Shown here piece by piece: positions 1 through 7,884 of a DNA stretch of 64,000 nucleotides (its first letter is position 1; each line of letters opens with the position of its first letter). Origin of the DNA: JBGTGG01 sp964398945. GTDB lineage: Bacteria; Bacteroidota; Bacteroidia; Cytophagales; Cyclobacteriaceae. Under the pieces are notes generated by a model. That model did not search any database and was not told the origin of the DNA. It saw only the letters and a list, made by a program, of their open reading frames with translations. The stretch lies in contig CAYNOT010000013.1 in the NCBI GenBank assembly GCA_964398945.1, positions 78,153-142,152 of the forward strand. The letters are read 5' to 3'. The position numbers were made by a program, and so were the translations under genes.

Positions 1-1507
1 TATCATACGTTTGCATCTTCTCCCCCTTTGCAAAGTTCTCGACATCTATTACTTCTTTGCTTTTTCCCGGGGTTGAATTATCATACGTATAGAGTGTACC
101 TGCACCGAACAAACCAAAATAGGAATAACGTAGCCCATACTCCACTGCTATTGCCGGGCTTATCTTTTGGCTGTTGCCAATATAAACTGCTGCCTCAATT
201 GTATTCTTTTCAGGCAAACTGATATCAATGGCCGCACCATCGCTTACACCAAGCGCGTTTGCCGGTTCGAAAATATATTTGGTAAACTCCCCACCAAACG
301 AAAGCTCATTTTCACTATTGATAAAATAGGTGACTTCCGGTTTTACCATATAATTCCGAATATTCGATGACCATGTAAACTTGTCCATATCATCTTCACC
401 AAAGGCCAACGCATAATCATAATTGCTAAACACTGCGGAGACGTTTGCAAACATCCGGTCATTGAACAAATGGTTCCATCGCAATGTTGCTGTTGAATTG
501 CCCCAATTAAATCCCTGATTGGCATCAAACATGAAATTATCCCGACCGAAATAGCCCGAGGCATACACCCGGTTTTTTGTATTGAGTGTATAGTTTGCTT
601 TCAGTGTAAGGTCATAGAAATTGAGGGCACCGCCATCTTGCAACAACTCAACAAACGGCCTGGCCAGAATGTCGGCATACGACCTTCTGCCCGCCACAAT
701 AAAGGATCCCTTCTCTTTCACAATTGGCCCTTCCAAAGAAAGCCGGCTAAAGATTGTACCAATGCCACCGGTAGCTTCAAACTTTTTATTGTTGCCATCT
801 TTCATCCGCACATCCAGTAGCGCTGCAAGCCTGCCACCGTAGCGGGAAGGAATAGCTCCCTTGTAAAGTTTCGTGTCTTTGACCGCATCCGGATTGAAGA
901 CAGAAAAGAACCCCAACATGTGTGATGAATTATAGACCGGTGCTTCATCGAGCAAAATCAAATTCTGGCCAACGCTACCTCCACGCACATTAAAACCGGA
1001 AGCCCCCTCACCTACTGTGGAGACGCCCGGCAACAGTTGTATACTTTTTAAAACATCGGTCTCGCCAAGAAAAGCCGGAATCTTTTTAATGGTTGCGATA
1101 TCGAGCTTGTTGGTGCTCATCTCAACGCTTTGAACATTATTTCCACGGTCGCGGTCTGCTTCCACAACTACTTCTGTAAGTTGCGCTGCAACAAGGGGCA
1201 GTTCCAAATCAATCCGGACATTTTTATCAAGTACTACTTCTTGCACAATACTTTGATATCCCAGATAGGAAAACTCCACGGTATATGTTCCCGGGTCGAG
1301 TGTTAAGGAATAAAAACCATACACATTCGTAACCGTGCCCGTGGCCGCCTGGCGAATGTAAACGGTTGCACCGATCAATGCCTCACCATTGGATTGGTCT
1401 TTTATGTACCCATTGATTGTATATTTTGATTGCGCCTGAAGTTGCCCGCCTGTGATCAGTGCAAGCCCGGCCAATACAACTGGCAGGATTCTCAAATTAA
1501 ATTTCAT
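1..1507 (-). CDS. TonB-dependent receptor, 3' end outside window
   Basis: The minus-strand frame is open from the ATG at 1507 to the window edge, about 502 codons, so the C-terminal part of the barrel is missing. It begins with a signal peptide ending near LQAQS. A carboxypeptidase-regulatory-like domain follows (residues ~25-105, 'NGYIKDQSNGEALIGATVYI'), then a plug domain (~120-230) with VLKSIQLLPGV, NVRGG and LDEAPVYNSSH, then the start of the beta-barrel. Such receptors sit in the outer membrane and import siderophores, glycans or other ligands using TonB energy. The substrate cannot be read from the sequence, and no SusD partner is visible on the 5' side. The family is certain; the ligand is unknown. 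Confidence 0.93.
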   Translation of the reverse strand, partial: MKFNLRILPVVLAGLALITGGQLQAQSKYTINGYIKDQSNGEALIGATVYIRQAATGTVTNVYGFYSLTLDPGTYTVEFSYLGYQSIVQEVVLDKNVRIDLELPLVAAQLTEVVVEADRDRGNNVQSVEMSTNKLDIATIKKIPAFLGETDVLKSIQLLPGVSTVGEGASGFNVRGGSVGQNLILLDEAPVYNSSHMLGFFSVFNPDAVKDTKLYKGAIPSRYGGRLAALLDVRMKDGNNKKFEATGGIGTIFSRLSLEGPIVKEKGSFIVAGRRSYADILARPFVELLQDGGALNFYDLTLKANYTLNTKNRVYASGYFGRDNFMFDANQGFNWGNSTATLRWNHLFNDRMFANVSAVFSNYDYALAFGEDDMDKFTWSSNIRNYMVKPEVTYFINSENELSFGGEFTKYIFEPANALGVSDGAAIDISLPEKNTIEAAVYIGNSQKISPAIAVEYGLRYSYFGLFGAGTLYTYDNSTPGKSKEVIDVENFAKGEKMQTYD

Positions 1508-1814
1508 GTATACGGAGATTATGATGCCGGAATAAATAGGTGATGGAAACAAGTACTACAAGTTATTGCTAAACTTGTGTTGTAACGCTTGAAATGGAAT
1601 TTTGTTAATGTAATAAACAGAAATAATGAAAAATAATTTTGGGGTAATACGAGAGGTGCGTTCATACGGTGTTGTTCAATTGATTAAGATGATTTAATAT
1701 GCCTATACCGATAGGCAAATATACTCCATGACAACCAAGTGAATTTGTACCCCTATGTACGCTAAACTATTTCTACAGGAATTTCACTGTTCTTGGTAAC
1801 GTGTATATTTGCCC
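1508..1814. other. Intergenic region between divergent genes
   Basis: This AT-rich spacer separates the receptor (minus) from the zinc-ribbon gene (plus) and should hold both promoters. The only clear signal is the -7 box for the plus-strand gene at its right end. A small palindrome, CCTATACCGATAGG, lies near 1700. I saw no coding sequence. Confidence 0.5.
1804..1811 (+). promoter_or_regulatory. Bacteroidota -7 box TATATTTG
   Basis: TATATTTG matches the TAnnTTTG -7 consensus exactly. It ends only 3 bases before the ATG at 1815, so transcription would start at or inside the first codons. Either the mRNA is leaderless or translation starts at the second in-frame ATG at 1830. No good -33 TTTG lies at the expected distance (only TTTC near 1782). 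Confidence 0.45.
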
Positions 1815-1988
1815 ATGGGAAAAAAGACAATGGAATGCCCCTCCTGCGCAATGGAAATTGATTCCAGCAGCACGGTGTGCCCGATCTGTGCGTATGAATT
1901 TCCCAAACAAAGCCCGTGGTTGAAGTGGGTGGCCATACTGCTGGTCATTCTTTTTATTTTGTTCAGCACGTTTCTATCGTTCCGCTAA
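1815..1988 (+). CDS. Small zinc-ribbon membrane protein (57 aa)
   Basis: The frame codes for 57 residues. Two CxxC knuckles (CPSC and CPIC, residues ~8-25) form a short zinc ribbon, followed by a single hydrophobic segment (WLKWVAILLVILFILFSTF) at the C-terminus. It would be a tail-anchored inner-membrane protein with a cytoplasmic zinc ribbon. Similar double-CxxC plus one-TM proteins are common orphans in Bacteroidota and have no assigned function. The start may be the ATG at 1815 or, because of the very close -7 box, the ATG at 1830 (MECPSC...). It is divergent from the TonB receptor, and no partner gene follows. Its reality rests on the clean cysteine spacing and TM segment. Confidence 0.7.
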   Translation: MGKKTMECPSCAMEIDSSSTVCPICAYEFPKQSPWLKWVAILLVILFILFSTFLSFR

Positions 1989-2017
1989 TGAATTTCTGGA
2001 TAAACAGTCGTAGTCCG

Positions 2018-2040
2018 GTGACAACACCGACCACAAGCAA
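2018..2040 (+). repeat. 23-bp direct repeat, copy 1
   Basis: The segment starts GTGACAACACCGACC and is identical over 23 bases to 2176-2198. The two copies lie 158 bp apart (start to start) in non-coding DNA left of the toxin-antitoxin operon. Confidence 0.8.
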
Positions 2041-2175
2041 GAATCGTAAACTGAAGGCACTCAACAAACAGTTTCAACCCATTTGCGATATCGGCATAAA
2101 AAATATTGGGGACTAGTTTTTCGAATTTCATAATGTCTATGGGTTTATACATCAAAATCTAACAGAGGTGGTTCA

Positions 2176-2198
2176 GTGACAACACCGACCACAAGCAA
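2176..2198 (+). repeat. 23-bp direct repeat, copy 2
   Basis: Exact second copy of the repeat at 2018-2040. No third copy was seen downstream of the operon, so the pair does not flank it. Confidence 0.8.
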
Positions 2199-2291
2199 CA
2201 TGAAAAACTTTGGTCGCGTGTCGGGTTGTGCGGTTTTTAATTGTGCTTGCAAATTGCGTTGGTTTTTCATTTTGATAAATGTTTTGATTTG

Positions 2292-2332
2292 AAACAAACA
2301 TTTGTTTTATATTGAAACAATATTTATCTTTG
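2292..2332 (+). promoter_or_regulatory. Promoter with overlapping palindromic operators
   Basis: A -33 TTTG (2301-2304), a 20-bp spacer and a -7 TATCTTTG (2325-2332) match the Bacteroidota sigma-A consensus very well. The perfect palindrome AAACAAACATTTGTTT (2292-2307) covers the -33 box. A second small palindrome, ATTGAAACAAT (about 2311-2321), lies in the spacer, and a related GAAACAAA half-site follows at about 2347. Repeated GAAACAA half-sites are what an autoregulating HTH antitoxin would be expected to bind. Confidence 0.65.
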
Positions 2333-2359
2333 TGTCGTTAAACAGCGAAACAAATTGAT

Positions 2360-3163
2360 ATGAACATAAAATTTTCACAAAAACAAATAGGTCAGAGAAT
2401 AACCGAGCTTCGTAAAATGAAAGGGTTGTCTCAGGAAGATTTGGCTAAAAGTGTCAAAATTTCCCGACCGTCTTTGGCTCAGATTGAGTTAGGAAACAGA
2501 AGCGTTGATATTCTTGAACTTCAAAAATTTTCTTTGATTTTAGAGTTTTCGTTGGACGATTTTATGTCTAAGGATTTCCCGGGAAGTCAAGAGGTTGAAG
2601 GCAAAGAAGAAAAAAAGGCAAAGAAAGAAAAAGAGCGTATTTCTGTGCCAACACTCCAAATCAACAAGTTCAAAAATGTCTTATTGTATATTCTTGAACG
2701 ATGTGCTGGTAAGCCAAATGTTGGTGAAACGGTTCTTTATAAGTTGCTCTATTTCTCGGACTTCAATTATTATGAATTGTATGAGGAGCATTTAACAGGT
2801 GCTAAATATCGCAAATTACCTTATGGGCCCGCTCCGCAAAAATTAGATACAATCATTGGTCAAATGATTGAAAAAGGACAGTTGCAAAGAGTAAAAACCG
2901 AATATCACGGGTATCCTCAAACTCGTTATTTGCCTTTAGAAAAAGCGGATTTAACTGAATTAAGGGCAAGTGAAAAAGAAATCATTGACAGGGTTATAGA
3001 GCAAATGAGTGATTGGTCTGCTGCTGCAATCAGCAACTATTCCCATAAGGATATGCCTTGGCTTGCTTCAAAAGAAGGAGAAGAAATAAATTATGAATTA
3101 GTTTTTTATAGAGATGCTCCTTTCTCTGTAAGAAATTATGGAGATGAAATTGAAGCACAATGA
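2360..3163 (+). CDS. panA: HTH-Panacea antitoxin (PanA-like)
   Basis: 267 residues in two parts. Residues ~8-70 are a Cro/CI-type HTH (GQRITELRKMKGLSQEDLA, then SRPSLAQIELGNRSVD). After a lysine/glutamate-rich linker (~80-92), residues ~100-265 are a Panacea (DUF4065/SocA-like) domain with the typical 'LLYFSDFNYYELYEE...TGAKYRKLPYGPAP' region. In the PanTA family the Panacea domain neutralises toxins of many unrelated folds, and HTH-fused forms also repress their own operon. The stop overlaps the next start (ATGA at 3160), giving tight coupling. A strong promoter with palindromes lies just upstream. The segment is AT-rich compared with the fumarylacetoacetase next to it, suggesting transfer. 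Confidence 0.88.
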   Translation: MNIKFSQKQIGQRITELRKMKGLSQEDLAKSVKISRPSLAQIELGNRSVDILELQKFSLILEFSLDDFMSKDFPGSQEVEGKEEKKAKKEKERISVPTLQINKFKNVLLYILERCAGKPNVGETVLYKLLYFSDFNYYELYEEHLTGAKYRKLPYGPAPQKLDTIIGQMIEKGQLQRVKTEYHGYPQTRYLPLEKADLTELRASEKEIIDRVIEQMSDWSAAAISNYSHKDMPWLASKEGEEINYELVFYRDAPFSVRNYGDEIEAQ

Positions 3164-3504
3164 CCTTTGACGAATTAACCGAATTTAAAAAGGATTTGAA
3201 AAAGCTTTTAAAAAAATACAGAACCCTAAATGACGATTTAGATGTGGTTAAACGAGTGTTAGAAGTTGCACCCGATGAACGAACACCGTTTAGTTTTCGT
3301 ATTGATAATTTGGGTTTAGAAACGTGTATAATCAAGGTTAAGAAAATTGCTTGCAAGGCTTTAAAAGGAAGAGGAGTAAATTCAGGATTGAGATTAATTT
3401 ATGCTCACTTCCCTGACCAACAAAAAATTACATTCATTGAATTGTATCATAAGAATAACAAGGAAAATGAAGACAAAACAAGAATAACGGATAATTTTAA
3501 ATAG
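3160..3504 (+). CDS. panT: RelE/ParE-type toxin partner of PanA
   Basis: 114 residues, basic, overlapping panA by 4 bases. 'FKKDLKKLLKKYRTLNDDLDVVKRVL' near the N-terminus and 'RLIYAHFPDQQKITFIELYHKNNK' near the C-terminus follow the RelE/ParE toxin pattern: a helical hairpin, then a beta-sheet with a final strand carrying ELYHK. This is a known partner class of Panacea antitoxins and would act as an mRNA interferase or gyrase poison. Which of the two cannot be told from sequence alone. The position immediately after an HTH-Panacea gene supports the toxin call. Confidence 0.78.
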   Translation: MTFDELTEFKKDLKKLLKKYRTLNDDLDVVKRVLEVAPDERTPFSFRIDNLGLETCIIKVKKIACKALKGRGVNSGLRLIYAHFPDQQKITFIELYHKNNKENEDKTRITDNFK

Positions 3505-3670
3505 GTAAATAATGGCAAAAAGGTAAAAATCAATACGTTGTGCCACTCGCTGGCTTCACGCAATAGAGGAATTACTCCATGAACTTAAGAGTTATTAGTT
3601 TTAAGTCTTTCCAAAGTGGGCTATCAGTAATTGTGCAATTAAATTTATGATTTTCAGGTTTGCCTTCTAA

Positions 3671-4996
3671 CTATATCGCTCCCAACACCTTCCCACTACA
3701 CTCTCCAAAACCAATACGCACACCGTCTTTCTCCGCATAGCCGTGCATGATAACCGTATCGCCATCTTCGATAAAGGTACGCTCAGTGCCATCTTCCAAG
3801 TGCAATGTCTTCTTACCGTTCCAGCTCAGTTCCAGCATCGAACCAAACGAACCCGGTGATGGGCCGCTGATCGTTCCGGATCCGTACATATCCCCTACCT
3901 GAATGTTGCAACCGTTGATCGTGTGGTGCGCCAACTGTTGGTTCATGTTCCAGTACATGTATTTGAAATTTGATCTGCACAGCACAGAAGCCTCTGCCTT
4001 TTCTGGTTTTAACTGCACTTCCAACATAATATCAAAATTCCGCGCGCCTTCAAATGCGAGGTACGGCAGCACATGCGGGAATTGTTCAGGCCCTGCACAA
4101 CGGAAGGGCTCCAATGCGTCCAATGTTACCACCCAGGGCGAAACGGTAGAGCCAAAATTCTTTCCGAGGAAAGGCCCCAACGGAACGTACTCCCACGCCT
4201 GTATGTCGCGGGCCGACCAGTCATTAAACAATACCAATCCAATAATAAAATCTTCCGCTTCCGCGGTGGTGATGTGTTTGCCGAGTTGGGTTTCTGCACA
4301 CGTGATGAACGCTACCTCCAGTTCAAAATCCAGTTTCTTCGAAGGACAAAAAGCCGGCATGTCGGTGTTCGGCAATTTGATTTGCCCTTTGGGGCGATGG
4401 ATCGGTGTGCCCGAAACCACAATTGAAGAAGCTCGGCCGTGATAGCCTACGGGCAGGTGTTTCCAGTTCGGCAGCAATGCGTTGTCGGGATCGCGGAACA
4501 TGGAGCCCACATTCCGGGCATGTTCTTCACTACTATAAAAATCGGTGTAGTTGGGAACGCGCACGGGCATCAGCATCTGCACTTCTTCCATCGGGATCAA
4601 TGCGATCTCGCGCGCTTCTTTGTTGTCTTTTAATTCAGTGTAATCATGCTGCAACAATTCCGAAATCCGTTCGCGTACTTCGCCCACCTTTTTTCTGCCC
4701 AGGGCAAAAAAATCGTTGAGGTTGTGTTGGTTGAAAATCCCAACGGGAAGGTCGAGTCCGAAGAGAAATCCGTGCTCGTGCAAATACACTAAATCCAATA
4801 CATGGTTGCCAATGGCAACGCCAGCCCCGGGCGGAAGGTAGTCGGTCTTAAAAATCCCAAAAGGTAAATTTTGTATGGGGAAGTCTGAATCTTTCGGGAC
4901 TTCAACCCAACTGATCAGATCAGGGGCATTTGTTTTTCTCATCATTGAAAAAGTTTGTATTAATGATAGTGGACGATCTTCAAATCGTAACGTCAT
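3671..4996 (-). CDS. fahA: Fumarylacetoacetase
   Basis: 441 residues, close to the usual family length. It hydrolyses fumarylacetoacetate to fumarate and acetoacetate in the last step of tyrosine/homogentisate breakdown. The short N-terminal SH3-like domain (~30-140) is followed by the FAH catalytic domain. The catalytic histidine lies in FYSSEEHARNVGSMF, and metal and substrate residues lie in LFNDWSARDIQAWEYVP and GKNFGSTVSPWV. The start could be the ATG at 4996 or one of two consecutive ATGs at 4945 and 4942 (MMRKTNAPDLISWVEV), which is closer to where relatives begin. It is divergent from the methyltransferase gene, and no other tyrosine-catabolism gene is adjacent. Confidence 0.93.
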   Translation of the reverse strand: MTLRFEDRPLSLIQTFSMMRKTNAPDLISWVEVPKDSDFPIQNLPFGIFKTDYLPPGAGVAIGNHVLDLVYLHEHGFLFGLDLPVGIFNQHNLNDFFALGRKKVGEVRERISELLQHDYTELKDNKEAREIALIPMEEVQMLMPVRVPNYTDFYSSEEHARNVGSMFRDPDNALLPNWKHLPVGYHGRASSIVVSGTPIHRPKGQIKLPNTDMPAFCPSKKLDFELEVAFITCAETQLGKHITTAEAEDFIIGLVLFNDWSARDIQAWEYVPLGPFLGKNFGSTVSPWVVTLDALEPFRCAGPEQFPHVLPYLAFEGARNFDIMLEVQLKPEKAEASVLCRSNFKYMYWNMNQQLAHHTINGCNIQVGDMYGSGTISGPSPGSFGSMLELSWNGKKTLHLEDGTERTFIEDGDTVIMHGYAEKDGVRIGFGECSGKVLGAI

Positions 4997-5131
4997 TCCT
5001 ATACCAAAGACTCTTCGCTTACGCTCTGAGTGACGATTAATAATTGATTTTTGGGATGTCCAATCTTAGGTAAACCTAATTTTTTATGTTCACGTTGGCA
5101 AGCTGAATAGAAAGTATAACTTAGCCTCTTC

Positions 5132-6496
5132 ATGGAAACACCCGAAACACTGCCACAAGAATTTATCGACCGGATGAAAATCCAATTGGGAAGTGCATTC
5201 CCCGATTTTTTGAACAGCCTGCAAGCACCCTCACCTGTAAGCATCCGGTTAAACCCACATAAAAAAAATGTGATGCAAGGAGAGCAAATTCCATGGTGCA
5301 CAACCGGACGGTATTTAGAAACACGCCCCAGCTTCACGCTCGATCCTACTTTTCACGGTGGCGCGTATTACGTGCAGGAAGCAAGCTCCATGTTTCTCGA
5401 GCAAGTGGTTACACAAACAACCGATCTCACAAAACCCTTGCGTGTGCTCGATGCATGTGCAGCCCCCGGAGGGAAATCAACCCATCTCCTATCGTTGTTG
5501 AGTGAAGGTTCGCTTTTGGTTTCCAATGAAGTGATCCGCTCGCGCGCAAATATCCTTTCGGAGAATATCCAGAAGTGGGGAAACACGAATGTGATCGTGA
5601 CCAACAACGATCCTGCAAATTTTTCATCGCTGGCAGGGTACTTTGATATTATCCTGATCGATGCACCCTGTTCGGGTGAAGGATTGTTTCGCAAAGATGC
5701 CAGTGCCGCAACCGAATGGTCGGGGAAAAATGTGGAGTTGTGTTCGCTGCGTCAGCGAAGGATTGTGGCTGACCTCTGGCCCGCGTTAAAAGAAGATGGG
5801 TTGCTCATCTATAGCACCTGCACGTACAACGAAAAAGAGAATGAAGAAAACCTGAACTGGATTTCGAAAGGATTTTCTTCAACGGCAGAAACCATCAACC
5901 TCAACCCCGACTGGGGTGTGGAACCAATCGAACAAAATGAAATAAAAGGCTACCGCTTTTTTCCGCATCGTGTGAAAGGGGAAGGTTTTTTTATTTCGGC
6001 CATCCGTAAAAAAGAACCCACGCCAAAACTTAGAACGCATTCGAAGAAAAAAGATGCGGAACCCCTCAATAAGAAAAGTACGGCTATTTTAAATGAATGG
6101 ATTGCCAATCCGCAAGGTTCTATTTTTTATCAATGGAAGGATTTGATTTATGCCGTGCCGGAAAGCCTGCATGAAGAAATGGAATTCCTTCGCGCTACGT
6201 TGCATGTCATCCACATCGGTACACCGGTTGCCACACAAAAGCATGCGAAGTTTATTCCCGAACAAGCACTGGCGCTCGCTACTAAAATTGCCAAAGGGCG
6301 TTTTCTGAAAATTGACTTGAACCTGGAAGATGCATTGAAATATTTACGAAAAGACCAATTGGATATTCAACATTCGGCAAAAGGCTATGCATTGATGTCG
6401 TATGAAGATGTTCCGTTGGGTTGGGCGAATATGTTGGGCAACCGCCTCAACAATATGTACCCAACCCCGTGGAGGATTCGTATGCAGATTATGTAA
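5132..6496 (+). CDS. RsmF-like RNA cytosine-C5 methyltransferase
   Basis: 454 residues of the NOL1/NOP2/Sun group. The SAM-binding motif DACAAPGGKSTHL is at ~108-120. The motif IV cysteine lies in DAPCSGEGLFRK (~178) and the catalytic motif VI cysteine in STCTYNEKENEE (~232). The C-terminal third (~300-454) carries the PUA-like and extra domains seen in RsmF/YebU and in many Bacteroidota relatives. It should methylate a cytosine of 16S rRNA, possibly C1407, but the exact target in this lineage is inferred. It reads divergently from fahA and ends about 60 bp before the M20 peptidase start. Confidence 0.88.
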   Translation: METPETLPQEFIDRMKIQLGSAFPDFLNSLQAPSPVSIRLNPHKKNVMQGEQIPWCTTGRYLETRPSFTLDPTFHGGAYYVQEASSMFLEQVVTQTTDLTKPLRVLDACAAPGGKSTHLLSLLSEGSLLVSNEVIRSRANILSENIQKWGNTNVIVTNNDPANFSSLAGYFDIILIDAPCSGEGLFRKDASAATEWSGKNVELCSLRQRRIVADLWPALKEDGLLIYSTCTYNEKENEENLNWISKGFSSTAETINLNPDWGVEPIEQNEIKGYRFFPHRVKGEGFFISAIRKKEPTPKLRTHSKKKDAEPLNKKSTAILNEWIANPQGSIFYQWKDLIYAVPESLHEEMEFLRATLHVIHIGTPVATQKHAKFIPEQALALATKIAKGRFLKIDLNLEDALKYLRKDQLDIQHSAKGYALMSYEDVPLGWANMLGNRLNNMYPTPWRIRMQIM

Positions 6497-6522
6497 AACC
6501 CAATCATGATCCGTTTTATATT

Positions 6523-6552
6523 TTTGTATCGGTGGATAATTATCCATCTTTG
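6523..6552 (+). promoter_or_regulatory. Promoter for the M20 peptidase
   Basis: TTTG (6523-6526) and CATCTTTG (6545-6552) are spaced by 18 bp and match the -33/-7 pattern except for the first base of the -7 box. The start codon at 6557 is only 4 bases beyond the box, so the transcript would be leaderless or nearly so. Confidence 0.4.
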
Positions 6553-6556
6553 CATC

Positions 6557-7852
6557 ATGAAAAAATTTATCGTCTTATTTTTTATTCCCCTTATCATCAT
6601 TCCTGCATTTGGTCAAGATGAATCCAACGCTTCTGTACAACCTGGATATCAAAAAGAAATTGACAAGCTTGCGAAAAACAAAAACATCCAGCAGGCTTTT
6701 GCCTATATCGATGAACTCGAACCGATCACCCATAAAAACCTGATCGAGTTAACGGAAATCCCCGCACCACCATTTAAAGAAGAAAAGCGTGCAGCACGTT
6801 TCAAAGAAATGCTGGAAGAAGCCGGGGCAGATAAAGTCTGGATCGATGAGGAAGGAAATGTGCTGGCGCTCCGAAAAGGAAATGGAAATGGAAAAACCGT
6901 TGCGCTCGATGCCCATTTGGATACTGTATTCCCGGAAGGAACAGACGTGATTGTAAAAATGAAAGGCGATACACTCTATGCGCCCGGTGTTGGTGATGAC
7001 ACGCGCGGATTGGTAATGGTATTGACAGCACTCCGCGCGATGAACAAAGCGCAAATCAAAACCACTGCTGATGTATTGTTTGTGGGAACGGTAGGTGAAG
7101 AAGGACTTGGTGATCTGCGTGGTGTAAAGCATCTGTTCAAAAAGAACGAACCAAAAATTGACTCCTGGATTGCCATTGATGGTGGTGACATCGGTCGTGT
7201 GAACAACAAAGCACTCGGTTCGTACCGGTACAAAATTACATTCAAAGGTCCGGGCGGACATTCATGGGGCGCGTTTGGTTTGGCCAATCCACATCATGCT
7301 GCGGGTAGAGCGGTGATGTATTTTGATGAGGCTGCCGGAGCATTTACATCAAGTGGCTCCAGAACCAGTTATAATATTGGCCGCATTGGCGGTGGCACGT
7401 CCGTCAACTCGATTCCATTTGAATCGTGGATGGAAGTTGATATGCGCTCGGTAAGTCCGGATCGTCTAAAAGAAATTGAACAGATTTTAATTGCACAAAC
7501 CAATCGTGCCCTGGATGATTACAACAAGACTGTAAAAAAAGGCGCGAAGCTTACCGTTGATATTGATAAAATTGGTGACCGCCCTTCCGGGGAATTGGCA
7601 GAAGATTTACCATTGATCCAGCGGTCGCTTGCCGCCAGTGTTTATTTCAAAGCCGAGCCGATTCTTACCCGTGGATCTACCGATTCGAATATCCCGATTT
7701 CGTTGGGCATTCCTGCGGTAACGATTGGACGCGGTGGCCAGGGTGATGGCGCCCATTCACTTGGCGAGTGGTGGATGAATGATGCCAGCGGACCGGAATC
7801 AATTAAACTGGCGTTGTTGATTTTGTTGGCAGAAGCCGGGATAGAAAAATAA
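6557..7852 (+). CDS. Secreted M20 family metallopeptidase
   Basis: The ATG at 6557 gives 431 residues beginning with a clear signal peptide (MKKFIVLFFIPLIIIPAFGQ). Longer in-frame starts would bury it. The M20 di-zinc ligands are all visible: DAHLDTVFP (His), GVGDDTRG (bridging Asp), VGEEGLGDLRG (catalytic and metal Glu), DGGD (Asp) and a C-terminal histidine in GDGAHSLGEWW. The dimerisation (lid) domain begins near GPGGHSWGAFG. The family removes N-terminal residues from short peptides (PepT-like) in the periplasm or outside the cell. The exact substrate is unknown. Confidence 0.9.
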   Translation: MKKFIVLFFIPLIIIPAFGQDESNASVQPGYQKEIDKLAKNKNIQQAFAYIDELEPITHKNLIELTEIPAPPFKEEKRAARFKEMLEEAGADKVWIDEEGNVLALRKGNGNGKTVALDAHLDTVFPEGTDVIVKMKGDTLYAPGVGDDTRGLVMVLTALRAMNKAQIKTTADVLFVGTVGEEGLGDLRGVKHLFKKNEPKIDSWIAIDGGDIGRVNNKALGSYRYKITFKGPGGHSWGAFGLANPHHAAGRAVMYFDEAAGAFTSSGSRTSYNIGRIGGGTSVNSIPFESWMEVDMRSVSPDRLKEIEQILIAQTNRALDDYNKTVKKGAKLTVDIDKIGDRPSGELAEDLPLIQRSLAASVYFKAEPILTRGSTDSNIPISLGIPAVTIGRGGQGDGAHSLGEWWMNDASGPESIKLALLILLAEAGIEK

Positions 7853-7884
7853 TACGCCATTACTATTTTTAAACCAAGACTAAT

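Larger units (their letters stand above)
1989..2359. other. AT-rich spacer before the toxin-antitoxin operon
   Basis: This stretch holds two copies of a 23-bp direct repeat (2018 and 2176) and, at its right end, the promoter/operator of the Panacea antitoxin operon. No credible gene was seen. The composition becomes strongly AT-rich from about 2200, consistent with the left edge of an acquired segment. Confidence 0.5.
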
